From the NCBI RefSeq assembly GCF_001507435.1, contig NZ_LMWH01000004.1, forward strand, positions 153,378 through 217,377: a DNA stretch of 64,000 nt. Direction: 5' to 3'. Under the pieces are notes generated by a model, which ran no database searches, was not told the DNA's origin, and saw nothing but the letters and a program-made list of their open reading frames with translations. The first letter of the stretch is position 1. Each line of letters begins with the position of its first letter. Below are positions 1-8,935 of this stretch, piece after piece. The stretch is from Streptomyces sp. NRRL F-5122. GTDB lineage: Bacteria; Actinomycetota; Actinomycetes; Streptomycetales; Streptomycetaceae. The position numbers and the translations under genes are program-made.

Positions 1-280
1 CCGAGAAGGTCACGCGGGCGATCGTGGCGAGCTGTGTCACGTCGATCGTCAGCGTGCCTTGGTTGTTCAGCGGTCCCGTCGTGCGGAAGTCGAAGTACGG
101 CTGGGCCGTCTTCGCCACCCCCGTCATGTCGGCCGGGGCGACCGCCACCGGAGCCGGCTGCTGCAACGTCACCACCGGGTCGTCGGCCCTGGCCGACACC
201 CCCGTGGACAGCGTGAGTCCCACCGATGCGCCCAGCACCGCGGCCATCGCCACGGCACGGCGCGCCAAACGCAGTTCCAC
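1..280 (-). CDS. Secreted protein of unknown function, N-terminal fragment
   Basis: The reading frame runs off the left edge of the window, so only the first 93 residues are visible. It starts with GTG at 280-278. A short basic stretch (RLARRA) is followed by a hydrophobic core (AVAMAAVLGASVGLTLS) and a likely signal peptidase site near SARA-DD, so the product is probably exported. The mature part opens with a Pro/Val/Ala-rich stretch, followed by a region rich in Thr and hydrophobic residues (for example LTIDVTQLATIARVTF) that could be beta-strand. No family is recognised. It is divergent from the ALF-repeat gene, with a 218-bp intergenic region between them. Confidence 0.6.
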   Translation of the reverse strand, partial: MELRLARRAVAMAAVLGASVGLTLSTGVSARADDPVVTLQQPAPVAVAPADMTGVAKTAQPYFDFRTTGPLNNQGTLTIDVTQLATIARVTFS

Positions 281-498
281 TTGGTTCCCGTCCCCCACTC
301 GAGCGGCATCCCCATCGGATGCGTCGTCAGATCCTAGATCCACTCGCTCTGATCGGTCATCGATCAAGGGTCGCCGTCCGGGTCGCCACAGCTTCGAGGT
401 TCAACTTGGCTTGATGTCGAGTGAGTTGGCCTTGATGTTCGTGGTGTGCCGGGATGAAGATCGGCTCACGGACAGTTCGATCACGGAGGCATGCATCC

Positions 499-1248
499 AT
501 GAGACCGACCCGCGCGGCTCTGCTCGTCGTCGCCACCGCCCTGACACCGGCCCTTCTCCTCAGCGCCCCTGCGTTCGCCACCGCTTCCCCCGCCCCGGCA
601 ACCACCGTGGCCGTCACGTCCGATACGCCTGTGGACGAGATGTCCGAGGCCGAACTGCGCGCCGCGATAGCCGACATCGTCGCGGACGAGGACAGCGGTG
701 AGGCGGTCGTCCGGGAGGCCGACAAGGCCCTGAACGGCACCGTCGACGACATGCGCACCTTCCTCAAAACCGGCTACCGGCTTGCCCGGGCCGAGGACGA
801 CCGGGTCGCCGTCGCGCACATCCTGTTCGTGGCGACGGGTGCCGGTGACAAGCGGGTGGTCCGGGAGGCGAACGAGGTTCTGGACGACGGTTCCCCGGAA
901 GCGGTGCGCGCATGGCTGGAGACCGGCTACCGGCTTGCCCAGGCCGAGGACGACCGGGTCGCCGTCGCGCACATCCTGTTCGTGGCGACGGGCGCCGGTG
1001 ACAAGCGGGTGGTCCGGGAGGCGAACGAGGTTCTGGACGACGGTTCCCCGGAAGCGCTGCGCGCCTTCAGGGAGACCGGCTACCCGCTCGCCCAGGCCGA
1101 GGACGACCGCTTCTACATCGTCCGCATGCTCGCGGACCCGAACATCAGCGACGCCCTGCGCGCCGAGGCCAACGACGCTCTGGACGACGGCTCCCCGCAG
1201 ACCCTGCGGTACTTCCGCACGGTCGGACAGTACGAGGTCGACGGCTAG
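499..1248 (+). CDS. Secreted ALF-repeat protein
   Basis: A 249-residue protein with a signal peptide (MRPTRAALLVVATALTPALLLSAPAFA) and repeats of about 51 residues resembling the ALF family (Pfam PF03752, short repeats of unknown function found mainly in secreted actinobacterial proteins). Each repeat contains TGYxLAQAEDDR, an alanine/valine helix and REAxxxLDDGSPEALRAF. I chose the ATG at 499 because CGGAGG lies just upstream and the signal peptide then begins normally; an in-frame ATG at 454 would add 15 polar residues. Two central repeats are almost identical in DNA, which suggests recent duplication. The function of ALF repeats is not known. Confidence 0.85.
   Translation: MRPTRAALLVVATALTPALLLSAPAFATASPAPATTVAVTSDTPVDEMSEAELRAAIADIVADEDSGEAVVREADKALNGTVDDMRTFLKTGYRLARAEDDRVAVAHILFVATGAGDKRVVREANEVLDDGSPEAVRAWLETGYRLAQAEDDRVAVAHILFVATGAGDKRVVREANEVLDDGSPEALRAFRETGYPLAQAEDDRFYIVRMLADPNISDALRAEANDALDDGSPQTLRYFRTVGQYEVDG
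772..1077 (+). repeat. Two near-identical 153-bp tandem units in the ALF gene
   Basis: Unit 1 spans 772-924 and unit 2 spans 925-1077. Over their first 135 bases or so I count only three differences, all single-base; the last bases diverge more. A third, more diverged unit begins at 1078. The 153-bp period equals 51 codons, so copy-number change would keep the reading frame. Confidence 0.85.
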
Positions 1249-1327
1249 GGTCTGTCATACTCTGACCGCCGTCGGCCGGGTGGGCGCCGGCGGGTTGTCG
1301 TGCGGTTCGACGGCGGTGGCCGGGCGT

Positions 1328-2347
1328 TCAGTGGAGGTACGCCGGGGACACCGCCGCCGAGCCGATCCGCTGCGGGGCGCCCGTGCCGTCCGCGGGGACC
1401 CGGTACAGATCGGCCCCGTAGTCGCCGGGCAGCGCGTACACGATCGTGTGCGCGTCCCGCCACACCGCCTGGTCGTCGACGCTCCGCTCCTCCGCGAGCG
1501 GGGTCTCGCGCATCGTGCGCAGATCGAGGACGTACAGGCGCCAGGGGGCGTCCGCGGGCAGGCCCGCCACACGCTTCTTGTAGGCGATGCGGGTGCCGTC
1601 GGGGGAGAGCGACGGGCACTCCACGTTCGGGTGCAGCGTCGTCACCGTGTTCGTCGTCAGATCGCCGCGGATCAGATAGGTCCTCCCCTTCGTGGCCAGG
1701 GTCGCGTAGAAGGTGCGGTCGTCCGCCGAGAAGGTCACGCCCCAGAAGTTGACGTCGGGGGACCGGTAGGCGCGGCCGTCCTTCACGATGCGGAACTGCT
1801 CCAGCGACGGGATCAGCCGGCCCGTCGTGGTGTCCACGATCGCGGTGCGCGTGGAGAAGTTCGTGCCCGCGTACGAGTCGCCGCCCACGAACGCCGTCCA
1901 GGCGGCGAAGCGGCCGCTGGGGGAGACCCGGGCGCGGGAGGGGATGCCCGGCACGTCGTAGTGGGCCGTGGTGTGCAGCCGGGCGTCCAGGATCAGCGCT
2001 CGGTAGGTGTCCGAGACCGGGCCGTGCACCGCCTGGAGACACACGCCCGTGCCGGAGTCGGCGTAGAAGCGCAGGCACTTGACGCCGGACGCGGTCCGCG
2101 GGCCGCCCGGTGCCGTCGCCGGGACCGAGGTCAGTTCGTCGCGGTGCGGGCCCCAGGCCATGTTGCGGAACACCAGCCGGCCCGGATCGGTCAGCGTGAC
2201 CCGGCCCGCTGCGACCCGGGGACCCCTGGCCTGGGTGTGGTCGCGGCGCTCGGCCCGCGCCGACGCGTGCAGGACGGCCCCCAGCGCGACCGCCGTCAGG
2301 ACGACGACGGCCGACGCCAGGACCAGGATGCGGGACCGCAGGGTCAT
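1328..2347 (-). CDS. TolB-like beta-propeller protein with N-terminal membrane anchor
   Basis: This 339-residue protein has one N-terminal hydrophobic segment (RILVLASAVVVLTAVALGAVLHA), probably an anchor or uncleaved signal. The rest is a WD40/TolB-like propeller, with recurring blades such as RVSPSGRFAAWTAF, VTFSADDRTFYATL, PSLSPDGTRIAYKKR and VWRDAHTIVYAL. The ATG at 2347 overlaps the stop of the upstream MFS gene in an ATGA arrangement, which suggests translational coupling and fixes this start. It is the last gene of the phosphoesterase-MFS-TolB operon. The biochemical role is unknown; proteins of this shape often bind other proteins or carbohydrates outside the membrane. Confidence 0.8.
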   Translation of the reverse strand: MTLRSRILVLASAVVVLTAVALGAVLHASARAERRDHTQARGPRVAAGRVTLTDPGRLVFRNMAWGPHRDELTSVPATAPGGPRTASGVKCLRFYADSGTGVCLQAVHGPVSDTYRALILDARLHTTAHYDVPGIPSRARVSPSGRFAAWTAFVGGDSYAGTNFSTRTAIVDTTTGRLIPSLEQFRIVKDGRAYRSPDVNFWGVTFSADDRTFYATLATKGRTYLIRGDLTTNTVTTLHPNVECPSLSPDGTRIAYKKRVAGLPADAPWRLYVLDLRTMRETPLAEERSVDDQAVWRDAHTIVYALPGDYGADLYRVPADGTGAPQRIGSAAVSPAYLH

Positions 2348-3609
2348 GAGATGTGCTCCCGGGTCGGGCGGAGGGTGTAGGAGAAGACCGCGCAGACCGC
2401 GAGCGCCGCGGTCGACGCCGCCAGCGCCGTGCGGTCGCCCCATACCGTCCACGCCGCGCCGAAGAGTAGCGAGCAGGCGAACCGGGCCAGGGCCTGCCCG
2501 GTCTGTACGACGGCCAGCCCGGACGAGCGCAGTGCCTCGGGCACGCCGTCGGAGGCCGCCGCCATCAGGACGCCGTCGGTGGCCGCGTAGAAGGTGCCGT
2601 GCAGGGCGAGGACCGTGTAGGGCAGGGCTGTGCCGTGCCAGGAGGTGAGCAGCAGGCCGTACGCCAGGAGCAGGGCGCCGTGGCCGGCCAGGAAGATCCG
2701 CCAGCGGCCCACCCGGTCGGCCAGCCGGCCGAGCGGCACGGCGAGGAGCAGGAAGGCGGCGGCCGTTCCGAGCGGCAGCAGTGCGAACCAGCGGTCGGGG
2801 ACCCCGAGGCGCCGTTGCAGCAGCAGATAGACGAACGAGTCGCTGACCGTCGCCAGACCCAGCAGCAGCGCGGCGATCGTGATACGGCGCAGATCACGGC
2901 GGCGCAGCAGGGCCAGGGCGGCGCGCAGCGTCGGCCGGGGGCCCTCGGGGGCCGCCGGGGCGGACGCTCCGCCCGGCACGAACAGCACCAGCACCAGGAC
3001 GCCCGCCACGGCCACACAGAAGCTCACCGTGAACACCGCGTCGTACCCGTCGACCGTGGCCCGCAGGATCAGGAACGCCACGAGCGGGCCGAACAGCGCG
3101 CCAGCGGTGTCCATCGCGCGGTGCACGCCGAAGGCCCGGCCACGGGTCTCCGGTGTGCTGGAGAGCGAGATCAGGGCGTCGCGCGGGGCGGTGCGCAGCC
3201 CCTTGCCCGTGCGGTCGGCGGCCAGGATCAGGCCGATCGGCGTCAGGGTGTGGGCGACCAGCAGCAGGGGTTTGCACAGCGCCGAGATGCCGTAACCGAG
3301 CCCGGCCACCCATTTGTGCCGGCCGCCGCCGCGGTCGGCGAGGTGCCCCCCGGCGAGCCGGACGAGTGCGGAGAAACCGTTGTAGATGCCGTCGAGCAGT
3401 CCGAAGCCCAGCGGCGACAGTCCGAGCCCCGCAACCAGATACAGCGGAAGCACCGCCGTGACCATCTCCGAGGAGACGTCGGTGACCAGGCTGACCGTGC
3501 CGAGGGCGAGGACGGTGGGCGCGACCGCGTGGCGGCGCCGCCCGGCGAGACCCTGCCGGACGGCGCCTTCCGCGGACGGCGTGCTCGCGCGGCTGTCCGC
3601 TACGTACAC
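2344..3609 (-). CDS. MFS transporter
   Basis: A 421-residue major facilitator with about 12 hydrophobic segments. A motif-A-like loop (GHLADRGGGRHKW, residues 88-99) follows the second helix, and DRTGKGLRTAPRDAL lies at 132-146. The GTG start at 3609 is one base after the stop of the phosphoesterase gene, and the stop overlaps the start of the TolB-like gene by 4 bp, so the three genes are almost certainly one transcript. The substrate cannot be read from the sequence. The company of a secreted phosphoesterase under a likely PHO box makes a phosphate-containing or phosphate-stress-related solute possible, but this is inference. Confidence 0.85.
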   Translation of the reverse strand: MYVADSRASTPSAEGAVRQGLAGRRRHAVAPTVLALGTVSLVTDVSSEMVTAVLPLYLVAGLGLSPLGFGLLDGIYNGFSALVRLAGGHLADRGGGRHKWVAGLGYGISALCKPLLLVAHTLTPIGLILAADRTGKGLRTAPRDALISLSSTPETRGRAFGVHRAMDTAGALFGPLVAFLILRATVDGYDAVFTVSFCVAVAGVLVLVLFVPGGASAPAAPEGPRPTLRAALALLRRRDLRRITIAALLLGLATVSDSFVYLLLQRRLGVPDRWFALLPLGTAAAFLLLAVPLGRLADRVGRWRIFLAGHGALLLAYGLLLTSWHGTALPYTVLALHGTFYAATDGVLMAAASDGVPEALRSSGLAVVQTGQALARFACSLLFGAAWTVWGDRTALAASTAALAVCAVFSYTLRPTREHIS

Positions 3610-3610
3610 G

Positions 3611-4501
3611 TCAGGACGCCCAGATGCCGGTGATGTCCTTGGCGGAGGCCGCGTTGCCCGCGTGGGTCGAGAGGCCCTGCGAGTCCTCCAGGGTGCGCAG
3701 CAGGTCGTAGTGGTTGTACGTGGTGGCGCTGCTGGCCCCCGCCGTCACCGGCTGCCCGTACAGGACCGTCGCGATGCGGTTGCCGCTGAGCCGGTTGTCC
3801 TCGTCGAAGGTGACGACGAGCAGGCTGTTGTGGGTCTTGGCCCAGGTGGCGTAGGCGCCGAGGTTGCTCTTCAGCCAGGTGTCACCGGAGGACACCGAGC
3901 AGTCGTGCATGTCGCTGCACAGGTTGGGGACCACGAAGGAGACGTGCGGCAGCGTCGAGTAGTCGGTCGGGAACTGCGCGAAGGTCTTCGCGGTCGACGT
4001 CGGCACGTTGCTGAAGCCGAACCAGGGGTTGTGCTTGCGGGCGTACTTGCCGCTGTTGCACGTGGTCGAGCCCTGGCTGGGCAGCGTCTCGTTGTAGCTC
4101 GCCCAGGTGCGGCCGGCCGCGATCAGCTCGGAGGCGAGGTTGCGGGCGGAGGAGAACCCGGGCGTGTAGCAGCCGTCGTCCGTGATGCCCTGGGTGGAAC
4201 CCGAGAACATCGCGAAGTAGTTGGGCTGGCTGGGGTGGGTCTCGGCGTAGGACTGGGTCAGGTTGGCGCCGCCGGACTTCAGCGAGTTGATGTAGGGGGC
4301 GCTGGAGGAGCCGATCACCTGGCTGTAGGCGTGGTTCTCGAAGACCACGACGACGACGTGGTCCGGGGTCGGGACGGCGCCCGCCGCGTGCGCGGGGGAC
4401 TCGCCGCCGAGCCCGGTCCACAGCCCGATCGCCGCGGCGGAAAAGGCCGCCGCTGACGCCACTACGGCACGGGTGCGGCGGTACACGGAACTGCCGGACA
4501 C
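3611..4501 (-). CDS. Secreted phosphoesterase (acid phosphatase / phospholipase C-like family)
   Basis: A 296-residue exported hydrolase of the phosphoesterase family (Pfam PF04185), which includes phospholipases C and acid phosphatases. A signal peptide (YRRTRAVVASAAAFSAAAIGL...AHA-A) is followed by HVVVVVFENHAYSQVIG, whose FEN motif carries metal and nucleophile residues in this family. Further matches are THPSQPNYFAMFSG, NEDLPS-like NETLPSQG, HVSFVVPNLCSDMHDC and LLVVTFDEDN. I chose the GTG at 4501 because GGAGG sits 6 nt upstream; an ATG at 4579 would precede the signal peptide with a hydrophilic extension. It is the first gene of a three-gene operon. A PHO-box-like element about 90 bp upstream suggests induction by phosphate starvation. 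Confidence 0.85.
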   Translation of the reverse strand: MSGSSVYRRTRAVVASAAAFSAAAIGLWTGLGGESPAHAAGAVPTPDHVVVVVFENHAYSQVIGSSSAPYINSLKSGGANLTQSYAETHPSQPNYFAMFSGSTQGITDDGCYTPGFSSARNLASELIAAGRTWASYNETLPSQGSTTCNSGKYARKHNPWFGFSNVPTSTAKTFAQFPTDYSTLPHVSFVVPNLCSDMHDCSVSSGDTWLKSNLGAYATWAKTHNSLLVVTFDEDNRLSGNRIATVLYGQPVTAGASSATTYNHYDLLRTLEDSQGLSTHAGNAASAKDITGIWAS

Positions 4502-4591
4502 TTCAACCTCCGGTCGGGGGGAGGAGACGGGGTGGCGGTGCGTACAGAGCATGCACACGCCAAGGTTCCACCGCCTCACACCGCCCGGCCC

Positions 4592-4613
4592 GCCGGATGA
4601 AGAGCCGGTGAAC
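4592..4613 (-). promoter_or_regulatory. Candidate PHO box (PhoP site) upstream of the phosphoesterase operon
   Basis: On the minus strand two 11-nt direct repeat units follow each other exactly: GTTCACCGGCT (4613-4603) and CTTCATCCGGC (4602-4592). The Streptomyces PhoP direct-repeat unit is GTTCACC plus four variable bases. The first unit matches it fully and the second at five of seven positions. The site lies about 90 bp upstream of the GTG of a secreted phosphoesterase, a typical PhoP target class. The remainder of 4502-4964 shows no gene I can support. Confidence 0.6.
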
Positions 4614-4964
4614 TACTCCCCCGAAAAGGCCCGTTGGGCCGCGGAGGCAGGCCCTCCGACCCCGGCGGCGGAGTCGGGCGGCCTTCGGGACGGGACGCGA
4701 CGGTCGCGGGCCACGACCCTCCGCCCGTGGTGTCACGACGGCCCGGCGTTCCCCGCGACACCGGTTCCCGGCGTGTCCGTGGTCCCGTCGCCCGGTATGC
4801 ACGTGCCCGGGCGACCGGACGCCCGCGGGTGCCCACCCCCGAATGACGGCGGAAGTCGTGACCCCCCGCACCGGGCCCCGTGCCGACCACCGGGGTTACG
4901 CTCAAGCTCGTACGACCTTGATCCGGTGGCTCGGACGAGAGCGGGTTGAACGGGAGGCCGAGGG

Positions 4965-7964
4965 ATGACCGTGCCCCAAGGGCGCAGGAGCAGTACCTTC
5001 ACGCGTCTGCTGCGGCACGGCTTCACCGACCCGTCGGCCGCCGAGCGGCTCCTGGAGAGCCCCGAGCTGGAGCCGATAAGGTCCGATCCGGTCCTGCTGG
5101 AGGCGCTCGGCGCGACCGCCGACCCCGATCTGGCTCTGCAGGGCCTCGTCCGCCTCCTCGAGGCACAGCCGGTCCCCACCGCCCGTCGTGAACTGCTCGA
5201 CACGCTGATCGCCGCCAAGCCGCTGCGGGACCGGCTGCTCGGTGTCCTCGGCGCCTCCGCCGCGCTCGCCGACCATCTCGCCCGCCATCCCGGTGACTGG
5301 CTGGCCCTGGTCAACTATGAGCCGCACGACCTCCACCCCGGTGTGGCGGAGTTCGAACGGCATCTCGTCGAGGCCACCGATCCCGTCTCCCTGCGTGTCG
5401 CCTACCGCCGCTGTCTGCTGTCGATCGCCGCACGCGATGTGTGCGGCACCATCGACGTCGCCCAGACCGCCGCCGAGCTGGCCGACCTCGCCACCGCCAC
5501 CCTGCGCGGCGCCCTCGCCATCGCCTGCGCCGCGGCCCCCGAGGACGCCGGGAGCTGCCGGCTCGCGGTGATCGCGATGGGCAAGTGCGGCGGCCACGAG
5601 CTGAACTACGTCTCGGACGTGGACGTCATCTTCGTCGGCGAGGCCGCGTCCGGCGCCGACGAGGGCAAGGCGCTGCCGGCCGCGACCAGGCTCGCCTCGC
5701 ACATGATGCGGATCTGCTCCGAGACCACCGTCGAGGGCAGCATCTGGCCCGTCGACGCCAATCTGCGGCCCGAGGGCAGGAACGGCCCGCTGGTGCGCAC
5801 GCTCAGCAGCCATCTCGCCTACTACCAGCGCTGGGCGAAGACCTGGGAGTTCCAGGCACTGCTCAAGGCGCGGCCGGTGGCCGGCGACATGGAGCTGGGC
5901 GAGAGCTACGTCGCCACCATCGCGCCACTGGTCTGGCAGGCCGCCGAGCGCGAGAACTTCGTCGCCGACGTGCAGAAGATGCGCCGACGGGTCGTCGCCA
6001 ACATCCCGGTCGGCGAGGTCGAGCGCGAACTCAAGCTCGGTCCCGGAGGACTCAGGGATGTCGAATTCGCCGTCCAGATGCTGCAGTTGGTGCACGGGCG
6101 GTCCGACACCTCGCTGCGCAGCGGTACCACGCTCGATGCGCTGAAGGCGCTCGCGGCGGGCGGCTACGTCGGCCGCATGGACGCCGTGCAGCTCGACGAC
6201 GCCTATCGCTTCCTGCGCTCCATGGAGCACCGCATCCAGCTCTACCAGCTGCGCCGCAGCCACCTCGTCCCCGAGGACGAGGCCGACCAGCGCCGTCTCG
6301 GTCGCTCCCTCGGCCTGCGCACGGACCCCGTCCGCGAGCTGAACCGGGAGTGGAAGCGGCACACCGGTGTCGTACGCCGGCTGCACGAGAAGCTCTTCTA
6401 CCGGCCACTGCTGGACGCCGTCGCCCAACTCGGCCCGGGAGAAGCCCGGTTGAGCGCAGACGCGGCCCGGGAGAGGCTCGTCGCGCTCGGCTACGCCGAC
6501 CCCGCCGCCGCGCTGCGCCATCTGGAGGCGCTGGCGTCCGGCGTCAGCCGCAAGGCCGCCATCCAGCGCACGCTGCTGCCCGTGCTGCTCGGCTGGTTCG
6601 CCGACTCCGCGGACCCGGACGCGGGCCTGCTGGGCTTCCGCAAGGTCTCGGACGCACTCGGCAAGACCCCGTGGTACCTGCGGCTGCTGCGGGACGAGGG
6701 CGCGGCCGCCGAGAACCTGGCCCGGGTCCTGTCCGCGGGCCGGCTCGCCCCCGACCTGCTGATGCGCGCTCCGGAAGCAGTGGCCCTCCTCGGCGACGGG
6801 GACGGCGGCGGACTCGAGCCCCGCTCCCGGGCCCACCTCGAACAGGAGATCCTCGCCGCGGTGGGCCGTGCCGAGAACGCCGAGCAGGGGGTCACGGCGG
6901 CGCGCGGGGTGCGGCGGCGCGAGCTGTTCCGCACGGCCGCCGCGGACATCGTCGGCTCCTACGGCCGGGAGGACACACCCACCCGGCCGGATCAGGGCGC
7001 CCTGATCGACATGGTCGGCGGGGCGGTCTCGGACCTGACGGCGGCGACGCTTGCGGGCACGCTCCGCGCTGTGGTGCGCGCCGGCTGGGGCGACACCCTG
7101 CCCACCCGGTTCGCGGTCATCGGCATGGGCCGCTTCGGCGGCCACGAACTGGGCTACGGCTCCGACGCGGACGTGCTGTTCGTGCACGAGCCGCGCGAGG
7201 GCGTGGACGAACGCGAGGCGGGCGAGGCGGCGAACCGGGTGGTCGCGGAGATGCGCCGGCTGCTCCAGCTGCCGAGCAGCGACCCCCCGCTGCTGATCGA
7301 CGCCGATCTGCGTCCCGAGGGGAAGTCGGGACCCCTGGTGCGCACTCTCAAGTCGTACGAGGCGTACTACCGGCGCTGGTCGCTGGTCTGGGAGTCGCAG
7401 GCGCTGCTGCGGGCCGAGCGCGTCGCCGGTGACGAGGACCTGGGCCGGCGCTTCATCGAACTGATCGACCCGCTGCGCTATCCGCGGAACGGACTCGACG
7501 ACGAGGCGGTGCGCGAGATCCGGCGCCTGAAGGCACGTATGGAGTCGGAGCGGCTGCCCAGGGGAGCCGACAAGACGCTCCACACCAAGCTGGGCCGCGG
7601 CGGTCTGTCGGACGTGGAGTGGACGGTGCAGCTGCTCCAGATGCGGCACGGCCGTACCGAAGCGGGTCTGCGCACCACGCGCACCCGCGCCGCGCTCGCC
7701 GCCGCGCGCGAGGCCGGACTGCTGCCGGACGAGGAGGCGGAGATCCTCGACGAGGCCTGGGTGCTCGCCTCGCGCGTGCGCAACGCGGTGATGCTGGTCC
7801 GGGGGCGGGCGGGGGACACCTTCCCCTCCGAGAGCCGGGAACTGGCCGCGGTGGGTCGATACCTGGGCTACGGGCCGGGGCACGTGGGCGACATGCTGGA
7901 CGACTACCGGCGCACGACCCGCAGGGCCAGGACCGTCATGGAGGAGCTGTTCTACGGAACGTAG
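4965..7964 (+). CDS. glnE: Bifunctional glutamine synthetase adenylyltransferase/adenylyl-removing enzyme
   Basis: A 999-residue GlnE, full length for the family. It adenylylates and deadenylylates type I glutamine synthetase to tune its activity to nitrogen supply. Two nucleotidyltransferase domains are visible, each with its GlnD/GlnE-type signature: GMGKCGGHELNYVSDVDVIFV near residue 203 (N-terminal, adenylyl-removing) and GMGRFGGHELGYGSDADVLFV near 717 (C-terminal, adenylylating). Each is followed by a GlnE helical domain with RPEGRNGPLVRT or RPEGKSGPLVRT. The ATG at 4965 has GGGAGG about 12 nt upstream. The 3' end overlaps the convergent PAP2 gene by 13 bp. Its substrate GlnA is encoded at 44159-45568. 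Confidence 0.97.
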   Translation: MTVPQGRRSSTFTRLLRHGFTDPSAAERLLESPELEPIRSDPVLLEALGATADPDLALQGLVRLLEAQPVPTARRELLDTLIAAKPLRDRLLGVLGASAALADHLARHPGDWLALVNYEPHDLHPGVAEFERHLVEATDPVSLRVAYRRCLLSIAARDVCGTIDVAQTAAELADLATATLRGALAIACAAAPEDAGSCRLAVIAMGKCGGHELNYVSDVDVIFVGEAASGADEGKALPAATRLASHMMRICSETTVEGSIWPVDANLRPEGRNGPLVRTLSSHLAYYQRWAKTWEFQALLKARPVAGDMELGESYVATIAPLVWQAAERENFVADVQKMRRRVVANIPVGEVERELKLGPGGLRDVEFAVQMLQLVHGRSDTSLRSGTTLDALKALAAGGYVGRMDAVQLDDAYRFLRSMEHRIQLYQLRRSHLVPEDEADQRRLGRSLGLRTDPVRELNREWKRHTGVVRRLHEKLFYRPLLDAVAQLGPGEARLSADAARERLVALGYADPAAALRHLEALASGVSRKAAIQRTLLPVLLGWFADSADPDAGLLGFRKVSDALGKTPWYLRLLRDEGAAAENLARVLSAGRLAPDLLMRAPEAVALLGDGDGGGLEPRSRAHLEQEILAAVGRAENAEQGVTAARGVRRRELFRTAAADIVGSYGREDTPTRPDQGALIDMVGGAVSDLTAATLAGTLRAVVRAGWGDTLPTRFAVIGMGRFGGHELGYGSDADVLFVHEPREGVDEREAGEAANRVVAEMRRLLQLPSSDPPLLIDADLRPEGKSGPLVRTLKSYEAYYRRWSLVWESQALLRAERVAGDEDLGRRFIELIDPLRYPRNGLDDEAVREIRRLKARMESERLPRGADKTLHTKLGRGGLSDVEWTVQLLQMRHGRTEAGLRTTRTRAALAAAREAGLLPDEEAEILDEAWVLASRVRNAVMLVRGRAGDTFPSESRELAAVGRYLGYGPGHVGDMLDDYRRTTRRARTVMEELFYGT

Positions 7965-8827
7965 GCGCTGCCGCCGACGCCGGCGGGAGCCAGGTTCCGG
8001 TGCCAGGTACGCGGTAGTGTGTACGGCACGGCGCCGTACCACAGCGAGGCCACCGCGAAGCCGAAGGCCAGGCAGAGCGCCCCGCCGACGGCGTCCAGCC
8101 AGAAGTGGTTCGCCGTGGAGACGATCACCACCAGGGTGGTCGTGGGATACAGCAGGCCGAGGACGCGCACCCACGGCACCGTCGCCAGCGCGAAGATCGT
8201 CAGCCCGCACCACAGCGACCAGCCGATGTGCATGGACGGCATCGCCGCGTACTGGTTCGACATGTGCTTCAGATCGCCCGACGCCATCGAGCCCCAGGTC
8301 TGGTGCACCACCACGGTGTCGACGAAGTCCCCGCCGGTCATCAGCCGAGGCGGCGCGAGCGGGAAGAAGTAGTAACCGAGCAGCGCCACCGCCGTGGTGG
8401 CGAACAGGGCCAGCCGGGTCGCCGCGTACCGGCCCGGATGGCTGCGGTACAGCCACACGAGGACACTCAGAGTCACCACGAAGTGCAGTGTGGCGTAGTA
8501 GTAGTTCATGCCCACGATCAGCCATGTCACCGAGTTCACGGCGTGGTTGACCGAGTCCTCGACGGCGATGTCCAGATGCTGCTCCAGGCGCCACAGCCAG
8601 TCGGCGTTGGTCAGCGCCTTGGCCTTCTGTTCGGGCACGGCGTTGCGGATCAGCGAGTACGTCCAGTAACTCACCGCGATGAGCAGGATTTCGAACCAGA
8701 AGCGGGGACGCCGGGGAGTACGGATCCGTCGCAGCAGGCCCTGCCCCGCACGGTTCCCGCTCTCCTCCGCGACGGCGTCGGCGGCCTGCCTCCGGCCGTC
8801 CACCGCTGTCACGGTCTCGTCACCCAT
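7952..8827 (-). CDS. PAP2-superfamily membrane protein (inositolphosphotransferase-like)
   Basis: A roughly 291-residue polytopic protein with about six hydrophobic segments. It has partial PAP2 phosphatase/transferase motifs: PSMH at 197-200 and NHFWLDAVGG with His241 and Asp245, which resemble motifs C2 and C3. Motif C1 is not canonical (FPLAPPRLM), and the overall pattern is closest to the Aur1/Ipt1-like branch that moves phospho-head groups onto lipids. The ATG at 8827 is used; a GTG two codons earlier (8833) is equally possible and neither has a clear ribosome site. The stop lies inside the end of glnE on the other strand, so transcription of the two genes must collide or terminate there. 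Confidence 0.8.
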   Translation of the reverse strand: MGDETVTAVDGRRQAADAVAEESGNRAGQGLLRRIRTPRRPRFWFEILLIAVSYWTYSLIRNAVPEQKAKALTNADWLWRLEQHLDIAVEDSVNHAVNSVTWLIVGMNYYYATLHFVVTLSVLVWLYRSHPGRYAATRLALFATTAVALLGYYFFPLAPPRLMTGGDFVDTVVVHQTWGSMASGDLKHMSNQYAAMPSMHIGWSLWCGLTIFALATVPWVRVLGLLYPTTTLVVIVSTANHFWLDAVGGALCLAFGFAVASLWYGAVPYTLPRTWHRNLAPAGVGGSAYVP

Positions 8828-8935
8828 AGGCACAGAGTCTGCCAGAAGTGCGGCCGCCCACCGATCATCCCCTGGAAGGGTTCTGGCCCCGATTTCTCCA
8901 TCCGGTGGACCCCTGGGGGGCCGGACGACTACTGC

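Noticed and set aside
4902..8594. Open frame of 1230 codons on the minus strand across glnE
   Set aside because: It is the antisense shadow of glnE caused by high third-position GC. It has no recognisable domains and glnE on the plus strand is unmistakable.
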